Made by a program: the position numbers and the translations under genes | The notes under the pieces: generated by a model | What the model saw: the letters and a program-made list of their open reading frames with translations, nothing else | Told to the model about the DNA's origin: nothing | Databases searched by the model: none | Origin: Chrysemys picta bellii | Taxonomy: Eukaryota > Chordata > Testudines > Emydidae | Assembly (NCBI RefSeq): GCF_011386835.1 | Contig: NC_088801.1 | Span: 15,548,824 to 15,612,823, forward strand | Direction: 5' to 3' | Length of the DNA stretch: 64,000 nt | In this document: positions 46,912 through 60,059 of the stretch, in pieces | How positions within the stretch are numbered: position 1 is the stretch's first letter | Layout of the letters: every line of letters starts with the position of its first letter

Positions 46912-49900
46912 CTTTTATCCCTGAATGCTGAAACATGTCAGTTTGAGGATGAGCCTTCAAACATTTCATGGCCTCCAAAAATCATGTCAAGTATTTTACA
47001 TCAAGTTAATTAGTGCAATAGTCAGTATCAGCCACTTAATTTGGACTAGTTAATGGGGAACACGTTTAGAGAAAGAGCAGGGAAATTTTGAAAATTAAAG
47101 TTTTTTAGAGTTTCTGATCCAAAATTAATTTACACATCTGCCACTAGATTCAGTCAAAAGAGGAGATGTGTGCAAAATTACAGGGTGATGAAATAATGTT
47201 AAATTTTCCTCTTTTCTTTTCTTTTTAAAATAAATTCCAGGCCACCCTAGTGGCTTCACAGTAATGCTTCTTGTTACAGCACAAGAGAACTGGCTTTAGG
47301 GCAAAATATTGTCAATTTTCAAATTTGGGATTTAAGCTTAAAAGACCCAGTTTCATAATTGGATGCCGGAGTTGGCATTTAGACCTAATCCTTTAGATTA
47401 CTTTCACTCAGCGGCGGGACAGATCCTCAGTAGGTGTAAATTAGTATAACTTCGTTGGTGTCAGAGCGAAGTGAAGGAATTACAGACTATGACTCTGAAG
47501 TCAGTGAAGAATGCTGATGTACACAAGCTGAAGGGCTGGTCTAGAGACTGTTTTCTATATGCCATGATTATACAAAACCAGTGCACAGCAAGAGTAGCAA
47601 GCAGAACTGTCTACAACTAGTCTATAAACTGCCCCCCCCCACCAAAAAAACCCAGATGATGCGTTTTTGAAAACTATACTAAACAGTTTATCTAGAAATC
47701 ATTCTATTAACTCAGAATATTGCAGTTATTTGCATAACCATGCAAAATGTCAGAAGCTTCTCCTCAACCTCCAAAACATCTGAGAGTTACCTCTCATGAA
47801 GCTGACGTGCTTCCACTCCTTTCCTTGGTGTAACAATTCTATCTTCATCCGCACCCACTAAAACGAGTCCTGGCCACTCCATTATTTGACCATCCAGAAA
47901 AGATTTAAATAGCTATGGGACTTCAGAAATGCACACTGCCATGTGAATATCAGGAAAGTCCACGAGTTCTGCTAAGTTTAAAGGGAATTGTTCCAGTAGG
48001 GATCAATGAAGAGACTACAGGCACTAACTGCCAGCTGGTGTCATTGAATGGCTTATCCAGCTAGAAGACCTGCTGTGCTAGGGGGTCAATAACGTCTTGA
48101 CTTTCCTCTGAAGAAAACCAGCTAGGAGTCAGGGTTAACGTGATGGTGCAGTGGAAAGTCAGACTACATAGCCCTGAATTTAGAAAAAAAAAAAGATGAT
48201 TTAAATTGGGATAGCTGAAAATCTGAATCTGATTTTTCTTTAGTGTATGTATGTAAGATTTTTTTTGTTCTGTTCTTCCTCTTTTATTTTATTAATAAGG
48301 ATATTTGCATTGAAACAGGATAATAACCACTTACATGTGGTGTTTATCCCTCAGTTGAAATCATAATCCTCTCCAGTGACTTAATTTCCATAGCAGTTGA
48401 TTGTGTTGGCATAACATGGAAGATAATATACAAATGACACATATATATTTGTAACTTCAGTCTCAGCCCTGGACAGAATATATCTATGCCCCCCTCCCTC
48501 TCCCACTCCTACTCCCACTTCCACAGCAGGACCCCTAGGAAGAAATTGTCACTCAGAGAGTCACAGTTCCACCCTTGTTCCTCAGGGGAGAAAGGATGAG
48601 TAAATGACTTCATTCATTTTCTAGGCTCAACTTACTTTTCACACATCATACCTGATCATTTCAACTCATCAACCTGGGGCTGGCACAGAGCCCATGCTGC
48701 ATGCTTGTTCCTGGGAAGGTAGCAGTGACCATGCTGCAGCCATACTAAACAGCAGACCCGGAATGAGTGATCTATGTAGGCCTACCACAGGCCCACAGGG
48801 AGGGCTTACTCTCTTACATCCATGTGCAGGCAAGCCAAGGCTAGGTAATATCCAGCCCATAGGAATTAAAGTAAAATAGATAGTGCACATTTTTTAAACT
48901 AAAAAGAAACTCAGAAGGTAAGTGATTAATAATATGGAGTGAGTTTTGTGTGTGTGTGTGTGTCTGTATATATATAATCAAATGTCTACAAAATTAAAAG
49001 TAAAAAATGTAACATTGAACAGGCTAGGAATACTGGAGTCTAGCAATGGCATAATTTAAACTAAGCTTAGCATAGAGATGTTCTTCCCAAGTTCCATAAA
49101 ATATGGACATCACTCTGTGAATGTTGTTTCCCAATCCATTACTGTCTGTCTTTAGAGAAAGTTTCTCATCCAGTCAATATACTGAAACAAAGACATATAA
49201 ATGGGAACACTGCTCTGCACAGAGCATTTGGATTGTGCAGTTTTACTTTTATGTCTCTTGTGTTTGGGAATAATTATGCTGTATGCATCCTCTTTTGAAT
49301 TTATATTTGTATCATTAAATATTAAGGAAAAACAATGATTTGAAAGAAAAAGTCTGTAGCCCCATTACCTTATTATTTGTTAATGTTGTTAAGTTCTTTG
49401 CAAAGGGTATCTGCCTTCTCTTTGACAAATATGTACTGTAACTAATCAACTCAGATAAGAATGTATCTTTCATAGACAATCAGCCCTCAATGTCTGATGC
49501 AATAATTCTTTTGCTCATAAAAAAGGAAAAATACAAAAGCCCAGGTCAGTTTTCCGGATGCAGAAGAGACACTCTTCATTGACTGTGCCTGAATGCATTT
49601 ATGTGCCTTTCTGGTGACATTTGTTTTGGTTTAGTCACGTATTCAATAAAATATCATTATATGTAATGTCCTGAGTATGAAAGGTTTAAAGTTAGCAATG
49701 TTTGCCCTCAAAACAGGGAACTCTCAGAAACCTTTCTTTAGGCTTCCAGCAACTTTGGCAGGTTTTTTTAGGGAACAAGGAAATTTTAAGAACTCAGAAG
49801 CTTCTTCCATTGACAGGGTATTAAAATTTCACCCTATACCAAAATGTCACTTTTTCACTTAAATCATCACCTTTACGATTTACAAACCTGGGGGTACACA

Positions 49901-50509
49901 TTTATTCATTTTAAAGCTAAGTGTGGAATTTGAATATACTGCTTCACATTAAAATATGTAAAGGCTTAACCAGATGTCATAATCTACCCTTCTCCTTTAT
50001 GAAAAAAAATCCTTCTGAACAAAATTACATTATTCTTAGCATTCTCTGTGCTCTACACAAATTACCAGTATAATTTTCTGCCAGAGATATTAATCATTTT
50101 GAAACTTTTATCTCTTGGAAAGCCCTGGTTACAGTAGACTAAATTGCATTTTCCAAGGGAAAATGAGGGAATAGTTTTTTTCCCTGTTTAGGCTGCATAA
50201 TTTGCATGTCAATTGACATTATCCTTTTGATTTTTAGATTATCCAGAATATCTCAAGAAAGATCACTTGTTCCTTAGTGTATCTTATAGTTGATATCAAT
50301 ATTATTTACCCACACCATCCAGTAGAGTAAACCCTATATTTAAAATTCCATCATATATGTTATGACAGTGTGATGTGCTATTCGTTTGCTTAGCTCAGAT
50401 ACATCTTAACAATGATCCTGCATGGAAATGGTCATCTTAGTAGCAAAATTCCTAGAAATTAGGAGAGGTCACTTGCCTCGTACAGTAAGTAGAGTTCTTT
50501 AAGAGAGTT
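46912..50509. other. Long AT-rich stretch with a MITE half and a (TG)n run
   Basis: 47416-47470 (ggacagatcctcagtaggtg, taaattagtataacttcg) is half of a palindromic MITE whose other half type occurs at 56508-56562. 48947-48963 is a short (TG)n run followed by TATATA. A C-run lies near 47630. No coding signal in 3.6 kb. Confidence 0.45.
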
Positions 50510-51770
50510 TATAGTTATGGGTGCTCCATGTGAGGATTTGCATGTGTCCATGCACCGTTGATTGGAGATATTGTTGTTAGTAGCATCTGTCGGTTCATAA
50601 CCACACAATATGCCTGCTCATGCCGCATGTCACTATAGTTCCTTCTCAACTTCAGACCATTGTAGGATTCCAAAGCAGAAGGGAACAGAGGATGGGTGGT
50701 GGAGCATCTATAGGGGCAAAACATCTTGCAGAACCCTCGTTACTGTTCAAGGTAAGTAACTTCACCTCCTCCTTCGAGTTATTGTCCCTATGGAGAGGGA
50801 CTCCCAAGCAGTACTTTAATGAGGAAGAGCATGCTGAGGAAACAGATTTAGTACAGAACAGCTTCACCACAGTCCACATCTATTCTGCAGGTATGTATTG
50901 AGGCACAATGCTCTGCGAAAGTGTAAACAGAGGACCAGGTGGCTGTGTTAAAAATGTCCTTGATGGGTACCTTTCTAAGGAAGAGTATGGATATGGATTG
51001 AGTCCTAGGTGCAGTGAGCATTCATTTTGGGGTGGTGGTACTCCAGATGACTTGTAACATGCCAGAATATAACCCCAAACCCAGAAATAGAAATAGAGTG
51101 ACCCATAATCCTCTCGGCAAAGGAGATGAAGAACCTGGGGGGAAACTTGAGGGGTTTAGTTCTGTGCAGGTAGAAGACCAGATCTCTTCTTACATCCAGA
51201 GTATGGAGGCTGGCTGTTCCCTTGAAGTGTGAGGCTTGGGATAAAAGATCTTCAGTTGCATGTCCTACAAGGTCCAGCCATTTAAGTTATTTGTCAGATG
51301 GTGTTAATTTGAAGTGATGATGCCTATTTCTCTCATTGGTGACACTGATGACCAGCGAGTTAAGAGTGTGGTGGGAGAACAGGTACTTTGTACCCTTGGA
51401 TGGGACATGATACTTTTTATCAACCCTCTTGAAAGTGGGTGGGATAGTAGCCAGAATCTGCATGGGCTGGTGACAGTAAAGCCCAATTGATAGGCAAGAC
51501 TACTTTGCCCTGAGTGGAGGTATGCAAAATGTCCACCAAAGAGTGCTGTTGTTCCTGAACTTCCTCCAAATGAGACTGTGCGTCACAAAGTCCTGAAAGA
51601 CCTTGAAATCATTTGCATAGAGTGGTGGAGTGGACATAGTTGCCTCATCTATGGAAGAAGAGGATGGTGGTGTCTCCTCCTCTATTCTCAGCTCCTCTTC
51701 CTTTGCTGGATCTTCATGAGGAGCGCCCAGAGGTCTTGATGGCTGAGAATCTTGGTGGGTCATTTTGCAT
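50510..51770 (-). mobile_element. Decayed retroelement, possibly DIRS-type gag region
   Basis: Minus frame 51500-51763 carries an acidic/serine-rich stretch (D-P-A-K-E-E-E-L then P-S-S-S-S-I-D-E-A-T) followed by a hydrophobic F-K-V-F-Q-D-F-V. I associate this arrangement with the gag-like protein of DIRS/LAP2-like retroelements of turtles. The plus-strand words agtagcatctgtcggttcat and gttcaaggtaagtaac near 50580-50760 are also repeat-like. No tyrosine recombinase, RT or repeat ends can be seen, so the call is tentative. Confidence 0.35.
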
Positions 51771-52839
51771 GAGGCAGACTATAGATTTGGTCCCCATAAT
51801 AAGGGTGAGTCTGAGGATTGCTCTTCTGGATGGAACACCTCCAGCAGTACCAGATACTGCACTGATGATGGACTTGCTCGCTCTGGAGAGAACCAGGTGA
51901 AGGGAGCCAGAAAGTTTTTCTGTCAGAAAATGCCGATTTTTCAAGATTAAAACATCCTGCAGAAATGTGCCCATTTCAGTGAAATGTTGTTTAAAAAAAT
52001 CTAAATTAAGCCTTTGGCATGACCAAAAATTTCCATTTCAACCTGATGAGAATGGAATGTTTAGATTTTTCATTTCAAAATTATTTCTTTTTAGAGATTT
52101 ATTGTATTTTATTATATTATAAATTATAATATAAAATAAAGCGAAAGTCAAAAATCAAACCATTTTATTTGACCCCAAAATGAAATCATTTTGGACATTT
52201 TCTTTTGTGGGATATTGATGCTTATTTGTAATATATTTTTGCCCAAATGTCAGACTTAGCTGTGGAATGGAAATTACGAGTTTCAACCACTTGTTCTATG
52301 ACCTTTGTCACCTCTTGAGACCACCTTTGTTCCTTCAAATAGCTGGTGGGATAGTGCCGTGTCCAACAGCATCCTTCTGGCAATGAGTCTGCCCCGGGTT
52401 AAATTGCATTAAAATTCACATAAATCTGCTGGTCTGAAACAGTTGTAATTGTTAGGTAAGGCTGTGAGATGTGGCTGCAAAGATTGATGGTTACCCTCCA
52501 TTTGAGAAGGTGGGGTTCTGAACTGGAATGGGAAGATCAGAATAGACTTTGGCGAGCTATAACTTGTAGCAGGCACTTGTTATGTTATATAATGCTTAAT
52601 TAATTTTTTTATTGTTAAATACAAGCTCTTTGTATCTTAGTAAGGCAAAGAATAACATGATATCATGAGTATCACCAAGAAGATTTTATAGCCGTTCCAG
52701 ACACCTGAAGAACACAGAAAGGCTATAAGGATAGATAATCTGAATCTAACACCAGAATTAACTTATTGGAAAAATGTGAAGGAATCAAGGAAAGATTTCA
52801 AACAGCATTTGCTTTTCATACATTTCTTGTTGTATGTGA
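51771..52839. other. Non-coding, nothing recognised
   Basis: AT-rich. Frames at 51640-51974 overlap the end of the preceding relic. 52095-52140 is nearly pure A/T. Confidence 0.4.
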
Positions 52840-53096
52840 CTACGCAGGTGGAAGCTAGACAAATTCAGACTGGAGATAAGGTGTATATTTGTAACGGTGG
52901 GAGTAATTAACCATTGGAATAGTTTACCAATGGTCATGATGGATTCTCCATCACTGACAATTTTTAAATCAAGATTGGATGTTTTTTCTAAAATATATGC
53001 TGTAGGAATTATTTGTAGGGAAGTTTTATGGCCTGTGCTATACAGGAGGTCAGACTACATGATCACAATGGTCTCTTCTGGTCCTAGAACCTATTA
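52840..53096 (+). mobile_element. L3/CR1-like LINE 3' end with ORF2 C-terminus
   Basis: Frame 52897-53097 reads I-N-H-W-N-S-L-P then D-S-P-S-L-T-I-F-K-S-R-L-D, the C-terminal signature of CR1/L3 ORF2 (compare V-K-H-W-N-G-L-P at 7060 and 37.6 kb). The terminus is ctatacaggaggtcagacta, gatcacaatggtctcttctg. Confidence 0.85.
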
Positions 53097-53104
53097 ATTG
53101 GGTG

Positions 53105-53800
53105 CCACAAAAATGGCCTTTCTAATTGTAACTAGTGCAGAAGGACTAGATGCTTTTAATAGTTTCTCGGGTACATGCAGAGTTTGAAGCTAGCGTTCCC
53201 AGAAAGAATAAAACCTATGAAAGATTCCGCCTTCACACAAAAGCACAAAAGACACAAGAAAATATTGATGATTATGTTGCATTCTTGAAGTTAAAGAGCC
53301 AGCCTTTCAGTTTTGGCCATTGAAGTGATTCCCTGATTGGAGACAGGCTAATGGTGGTCTGCAGCAATAGAAAAGTATGTGAGACTTTGCGCAAAGACTA
53401 TGAGATAACTCTAGAAATATTTACAAAAATCTAAAAAGCTACAGAGCAGGCAAAATTTTAGGTGCAGATTTTAAGTAAGGAGGCAAGTCAAGAAGCCATA
53501 CATGAGACAGAATAAGAAAGATTGGCATGAAAGAAAATGTCTTGAGGAAATTTAACAATGCAAGGGAGGGTGCCAAAACCTTGCAACTGACAACAGCGTG
53601 GGAAATGTGGAAGTGAACATGCATATAAACATTAACAATTTGGCAAAAGTGCTCAGTTTGCCATTTGCCAGAAAATGCAGGCAAAAGCAAACTGTAAATC
53701 CAGTGAAAGCTACAGTGATGAGGCATTGTACTTTGATTCTATGCAACAAGTATCTCAGGTCCTAAGCAGAATGCAAAGAACAGCATACTATGCAATCTTC
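53105..53800 (+). pseudogene. Ty3/gypsy-type gag relic
   Basis: The reading is split over frames. At about 53115-53168 A-F-L-I-V-T-S-A-E-G-L-D-A-F-N-S-F; after a frameshift, 53183-53322 reads V-P-R-K-N-K-T-Y-E-R-F-R-L-H then D-D-Y-V-A-F-L-K-L-K, and a TGA; 53323-53460 continues L-I-G-D-R-L-M-V-V with L-R-K-D-Y-E-I-T-L-E. At 53597-53668 a zinc-knuckle-like stretch, G-K-C-G-S-E-H ... A-I-C, has Arg in place of the first Cys and an internal stop. This is the capsid-to-nucleocapsid order of a vertebrate gypsy Gag. No protease or RT follows, so it is an isolated, dead fragment. The minus frame 53439-53726 is a shadow. Confidence 0.75.
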
Positions 53801-54538
53801 AGTGAACTTTGATCCTGGGTACATTTCCATAAGATCATTACTTCATATGCTTTGTTCATTGAGGCTGTAACAGTAAACTTGTCTTGGCATACCACACAAC
53901 TTTCTTTAGAATATGATAAATGTATTACAATTTTAGCCCTATCTCTAACTATTATTGCAGGATGTGGAATTAATTGTTCATACTGCATGTACATGCATTA
54001 GAAATTATTTGCAACAGTTGACTAAAGTTAGACTCATGCTTAAATACTTTCTGCTGTTGTGGGTGAAAATCAGTTGTGGATGAAATCCATTCATCCTTCA
54101 TAAAGTCTGAATGTTTGGGCTGCTTGAGGGGAGTGCACAGTGGCTAAGGAAGTGAAATCCAGCCCCTAACACAGGGCCTCGATGTGGAGCCCCTGCACAG
54201 CCCTCCTGGCTGGTATTCTGGGGACTACAATAGGTGCTGAAGTCCATCAGCACCTATTGTGCAGGGTACAAGGGCAACAATGAAGTTCTGTAGACTTCCC
54301 CTTGGCCCATCTCCATTGTGTCCCTGCACTGAGATCTTTGTCATGGTGTATAAGGGTTACTCAGGCAACTGGTCTACTAGCGGAACCCAGGTATAGCCCC
54401 TGAACCTGCAACTCTACCCTGTCCATGAATTCTCATTGAAGTCAATGACAGTTTTATACGTACATCTACCAGCAGAATCTTAGCTGATGTCACAATCCAA
54501 CAAGACACTGCAGGCACCGTCAAAGTGAGTCTCAGATC
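53801..54538. other. Non-coding, nothing recognised
   Basis: No frame or repeat of note. Confidence 0.45.
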
Positions 54539-54640
54539 ATAAAATCATAGAATATCAGGGTTGGAAGGGACCTCAGGAGGTCATCTAGTCCAACCCCCTG
54601 CTCAAAGCAGGACCAATCCCCAGCTAAATCATCCAGAAAT
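54539..54640 (-). mobile_element. CR1 LINE 3' tail, minus strand
   Basis: Plus strand: aaaatcatagaatatcaggg, ttggaagggacctcaggagg, tcatctagtccaaccccctg, ctcaaagcaggaccaatccc. This is the reverse complement of the CR1 3' end, about 100 bp only. Confidence 0.95.
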
Positions 54641-55600
54641 GCCAGTTAGAATTCTAATGATTAGTTTTAATATGCCATTGACATCTATATGTGTGTGCAG
54701 GGAAAGAATGTGTGTCTGTATGGCACATCGATAGTAATATGAAGCTGGGTCCACATGACTAAAAACTTGATGCGAAAGGCTTCCTGAGTTTGCAGATCTT
54801 AATTTGCTAAATGTAATGTCTTGGAAAGTTTCCCTTCAGCTCAAACACGGTTATCAGAGGCATTTAGTGTGAATTCCCACCAACAGCATATGTGCTCAGC
54901 AAAGTAGATAGTAAGTTAATTTAATACTGAAATATATTAATAAATTCAAGAAGCACCCAGAAGACTGAAACACTACATGTATATATTGCAATTACATTTA
55001 GTAACTACACATTCACATATTTCCAGTATCCCTCCAGAGGAGAAATTCCTGCCCTCTGAATTCTCCATGTATACTGCACTCATAGCACCTTCTCCGGGAG
55101 AGACTTTAAACTATTGAGATCTTGCAGTTAGTGACACTCACAGCAGAACTGTGCAAAGCTATTAGCTTTCTTCACATGAATCTCACCAGAAAGAAAAGGA
55201 ATATGCCACGGTTCTATACTGGAGAAAGTAACTCCTTATTATTAGGGACAGCACTTTCCAGATTATACTTAATTTAAATCAGGTTACAAAAAAATGCAGC
55301 CAAATTAGACAGTAATTTTGCACTTTGAAAAAGCCAGTAAACTATGATTCTACCATTAAGACCTTGTGAAAAGAAATTGAATTTATTTTTGCAAATTATT
55401 TTTTTTTTCAGTTGACTTACCTGATGTGTACATATTGTTTGTCGGGTTGCTTCATTTAGGGGTCTGGAATGGAGAGAAACAGGAGATGCAGCATTGCATG
55501 TGAATGCCACTTGTTAGGTGCCAAGAAGTGCTTCTCTTGAGGAGTGTTTGTGAAGCTGAGGAATTGAGAAAGAACCTGGTCTTACCCCTAATAGCGATCG
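54641..55600. other. Non-coding, nothing recognised
   Basis: AT-rich; poly-T near 55400. Confidence 0.45.
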
Positions 55601-55742
55601 ATAATACAGGCTCCAATCCAGTAGATAGATATACATCATTAACTTTATGTCCCGTGTGAGATCGCATTGAAATCAAGGGGAGCTAAGACAGAGCATGAAG
55701 TTAAGCACCTGAGAAACTCTTTGAAGGATTGGAGCCTTATAT
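55601..55742. repeat. Palindromic MITE relic
   Basis: caggctccaatccagtagat at the left, ggattggagccttat at the right, interior gcatgaagttaagcacctga. Complementary ends and an inner centre near attgaaatcaagggg. Confidence 0.65.
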
Positions 55743-57332
55743 TTTTGAAGGTCTGTAACTGGGTTTTAGCAGATTTAATGTAGTACTGTCCTTATTTACA
55801 GCATATTGCATAGACAAGTATCAGGAGCTAATGTTCTGTACCAGACCATAGGATGAGGACTCTTTTATTATAGAGAAATAGTAAAAAAATCTACATAATT
55901 GCATAAATATGGCTGAATGGCTGACCTACTGAGGCAAATCAAGGGACAGCTTTTATCCCACAGGAATTGACAGAGGATGCTGATAGACCCAAAGTGATAA
56001 AAGGGAATATTTTAAGCTTACAGACTAATCTTGCTTTCATTGGGTCAATGGCAAAACACTCATTGACTTCAATGTTCCAGCATAAGGGCCTTAAGTGAAT
56101 TAACTCGACAATGTTCTAATAGAGAAATCACCTTTGGAAGAATGGGGGTGTGTGTGTGAAAGTTTGCACACATCCCTAAATTGCAAGGAAAGGAGTCATA
56201 AAGTAATCTGGCTGGCTGCATCCTATGTCCTAAGGAATTTAAAGCAAACATTGATTTAACTGCGGCTGCTTCAACTGCATTCTTTTTTTGTCTGTTGACC
56301 TCTCTTCCATTTATATGACCATGCAAAAAAGTCAGTAGTTAGCTACGGGTATTGAACAGGCCAACCTAAAGGGATGCTGCCAAAGGTGACAGAGACAAAA
56401 TGTACCTAATGTATTTAAATACAAATACAATGATCTCTCTCTCTCTCTCTCTCTCTCTCCCCCCCCCCACCATATAATATATATAATATTCCATGTGTTA
56501 TTCCTTTGACATTGATTTCAGTGGAGCTATGCCAATTTACACTAGCTCAGAATCTGACCTCATGTTCAGGTATCTAATTGAAGACCGGATAATGCCCCAG
56601 ACTCAAGATTGAAAGTCTTGACTTCAGTGGGAGTATTTTCATTGACTTCAATGGGTGTCAGATTATGCTCATAGAGAGGTTCCTTAGCTTTGGCCATTGG
56701 AACACAATCAACAGAGGAACCTCCCATATATTCTTTGCAACTGAGGGTCAATCTTAAAGGGCTGGATTGTGTTATTTATACACTGGTCCATATTTGGTGT
56801 AGGTGTGGCACTGTACTGTCCCTGGGGGAATAACCCACTGCCTCCCTGTCCCTCCCCATCTCCTTTGGGGAGGTTGAAGGACAAAATCCCTGTGCTCAGA
56901 GATGCTCAGGGATTACAGTTGTGCTTTGTACATGCACAGTGGTGGGGCAAGTGGGATAGGAATATAGGGCCCAATGAACTCTTTTTCTCCGAAAGCTCTT
57001 TTTCACAAACATACAATCTAGTCCATGATCCATGTTATCTATGTGTTGTATTGATTCATTCCCATGCCATGTTTTCACACAAGGGCATAAGTTTTGCTGT
57101 GAGTGCCCATACTGATGGCATCCCTGAGTCTTTAATGCTAAGGCTGGTTAATGATTTGATGGTTTTTAAAAGCCTCACATGGATTCAGTACCCAATATTT
57201 CTCCCCGTTGGCAGAAATCCTGGCACAGGGCACTAGTGGCAGAAATTCCACAGCGAGAAAAAAATTGTATTGGCAAAAAAATTGTATTGGCAAAAAATTG
57301 CAGTGGTAAGGGACCAGAACTTTTAGAATGAT
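55743..57332. other. Non-coding with MITE fragments and a (CT)n run
   Basis: 56038-56095 and 56508-56562 (ttcagtggagctatgccaat, ttacactagctcagaatctg) are MITE fragments. 56434-56460 is (CT)n followed by a C-run. The 155-residue plus frame 56769-57236 has no domain, no orderly codon use and no conserved motif I can see, so I leave it as chance. Confidence 0.45.
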
Positions 57333-57460
57333 AGAGTTTAAGGCCAGAATGGATCATTAGCTCATCCAGTCTGACCTCCTGTATAACACAAGCCATTACA
57401 TTTCACCCGGTTTATCCCTGTATTGAGCCCATTCACTTGTATCTGACTAAACCATAATGT
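57333..57460 (-). mobile_element. L3/CR1-like LINE 3' end, minus strand
   Basis: Plus strand: gagtttaaggccagaatgga, tcattagctcatccagtctg, acctcctgtataacacaagc, ccattacatttcacccggtt. This is the reverse complement of the L3-like terminus found at 25.3, 44.9, 53.0 and 59.9 kb. Confidence 0.85.
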
Positions 57461-59784
57461 GGTTGGATAATTTTTGTGGCTCTTTTCTGCTCCCGCTCCA
57501 AATTTCAACATCCTTTTAAAAAATGCAGACCCCCAAACTGGACATGGTTTGCACCACAAATTAGACACCTCTGCAAAGGAAGGGGGCATGACCAACCCGG
57601 CTGTGGAATGCAATTCTCTCAGCAGCTTCCATCAAGACAATGCCTACTCTGGCTGTAAAGGTAAAGAATCTCAGCCTCCATAGGAAGTATGCAGAAAGAA
57701 CAACAGCATCCTCCTAAGAGACATGGCATTCGCAGAGATAGGCAGGTATAATTGATAACTCTCTGTGCCCCTAGTGAATCTGGCTACAAGTGTTATAAAA
57801 CCTAGAGATAAAATATTTAGATCTTTAAGATGATGCTGATTTGTGTCTCTCCATATGGTGGAATGTGGCTCAAGCGCGAGATTAAAGCTCATATTTGTAG
57901 TTGGTGCTGCACAAACAAATATTTGTGTTTGGTGCAGCATTACTGAAGGGGTTAAAATGAATATATTCATTAATGTATATTTTAGACCCCTTAGTAACCT
58001 GGACTGTCTAATGTTATTCTCCCCTGGTGTAAACTGTAAAATGTTATTAATAAATTGTTATTCATATTCTCAGTCCCTGCTAATACCTTCTCATGGTCCT
58101 TTCCCCAAATAACTTAAATCTAATTTTGTACATGACGCCATGCGTCAGCATAACAAAACATCAGTGAGGGGACCGATGAGGAGGGTTACGACAATAAGAT
58201 CATGTAGCTAAGAAGTTTTGGTAGGTCAAAATCATCTATTGAGGCTGATTGTATAATCATGTGGGAAGTGTTTAAAAGCTTCCTGGTTTTGTGCCACTTT
58301 TGTACAGCAGTTATGATGACCAGTTTCATTTTTGCCATTGAGGTTAGTTCTATTTTTAGGCATGTAGAGTACTCAAGTAGATGGGATGAGTCATATATTC
58401 TTCAATGGCACGCTATATTGTGCCTGATTCCAGGAATGTAATATAATGCTGTCATCCCCAAATACATCTCAGTGAAGCAGCTAGATGATAAATCTTTTAA
58501 ATGAAGAGGTCTCAAGCCACCTCTTATCTTCATTTAGTTGCATTTTTCTTGGATGTATTTGGTGCTTTTTACCTTTCCATAGGAAGTTTTATACATATGA
58601 TCTGTCTTCTCCCCTCCCGCCCCCCCTCCCCCCTGATGTTAAGTGGAAAAAGAATTGGCAGCACTTTAAAAGGACATAGCAGACATGGGTGTGAGGGAGT
58701 ATACATCATTCATAGATTAATCCTATCCCACAGCATAGATGTCTTTCCAACTGCACGTACTTCCTCATCCAAGTACCAAAAAGTCTGCTGGGGAAGAGTT
58801 TCATCTGAAAGTCATCAGGTAGCTTCTCTTTTATTTATATTGTCAGTGGGTTGCTGGGATATTTTGTAGTTTGATTTAAGAGCCAAGCACTCCCCAGGCT
58901 GTTTATGAAGTATCTAATGGATGGATAGGGTGTGTTAGATGAAGAAATAATGGCCAAAAATTAATCTGCAAACAGGGGAGGCTTTCTGTCCATGTGGACT
59001 GATGTAATCCCAAATAAACTGGCCCAGAACAAAAGGGCAATAGGTTCATTAAAAAAAAAAAAAAACATTAAACGGTAGGGACAGAGGCAGTCCTATCTCC
59101 TACTCCTATTTAAATCAAATAATTTGGTATTGCTAAAGGTCAGATTGTGATACCCTTACTCAGTTTGAATAGTACCTTGCACCAAGAGTGGTCTCATAAA
59201 AGTCAATAGCACTGTTTGTGTATTAAGGAGTTACTGTGAATAAAGGTACTGGAATCCATCCCATGCCAACCTGACCTCCAAAATTAGGTCCTAAAGTGAA
59301 GTCCTCCAGAATCTGGAGCATAAAGTTCACAGATCCTTAGCTTTCTCTGGATTGGTATTGTGGAGAATTCTTTGCCTCAGATAGATAATATCTAGGGATC
59401 TTCTAGTACAGTAGCTCACTGTTTAATCCTAAATTAATGCAGGTCAATCCATGTGAATGATAAAAAGGAGGAGTGGGGCCAGCAAATGTGTTGTTTCTTC
59501 TCCACTTTAAGGGAGAGGTAAAACAGAAGGAAGTACATTTTTCAATGGCCCTCTCCCTTTTTAAAGAAAACAGCTATCACTGAATTCTTTAGGGGGTGGG
59601 GAGCTGTGAATGCCTATGTCACATCAGATGAGGGACCATCAGGATTTTTCATATTTTATGGACCTTAATGGAGAAAGCAACTTTTCTATGGCTGAGATCT
59701 TGATGGCCTTAGGACCTTTGGTTCTGACATTTCATCTGTACCTGCTGTTCTTTCCATGCCTGTAAGGTGCTAGGTACCTCTTGG
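57461..59784. other. Non-coding, nothing recognised
   Basis: Frames at 57474-57683, 57843-58112 and 58501-58869 lack identifiable domains. A poly-A run lies near 59050. Confidence 0.45.
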
Positions 59785-59996
59785 CAATTGGTGATTAACC
59801 ATGGAACAAACTATCAATGGAAGTGGTGGGTTCCCCTTCCCTTGAAGTCTTCAGATCAAGACTGGATGCCTGAGTGGAAGGTCTGCTTTAGTCACGCAGA
59901 AGTTACGGAGGGCAATACAGGAGTAACTGAGTGAAATTCTATGGCCTGTGCTGATCTAATGGTCCCACCTGGCCTTAAAATCTATGAATTAATGAA
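59785..59996 (+). mobile_element. L3/CR1-like LINE 3' end
   Basis: gtgattaaccatggaacaaa, ctatcaatggaagtggtggg, tcttcagatcaagactggat, then gtgaaattctatggcctgtg and aatggtcccacctggcctta. It corresponds to the ORF2 C-terminus and 3' UTR, with frameshifts. Confidence 0.8.
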
Positions 59997-60059
59997 AGAG
60001 GCTGAAATCCATCAACCACTATGTTAAGTTGTCTAGAGTAGCTCACGAGTCAACCACAG

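Noticed and set aside
46757..46978. Frame with a poly-lysine run
   Set aside because: The run is the (TTC)n microsatellite read on the minus strand.
53439..53726. 95-residue minus-strand frame
   Set aside because: It is the antisense shadow of the gypsy gag relic.
56769..57236. 155-residue plus-strand frame
   Set aside because: No recognisable domain, signal peptide or splice context; composition looks like chance and part of it may be MITE sequence.
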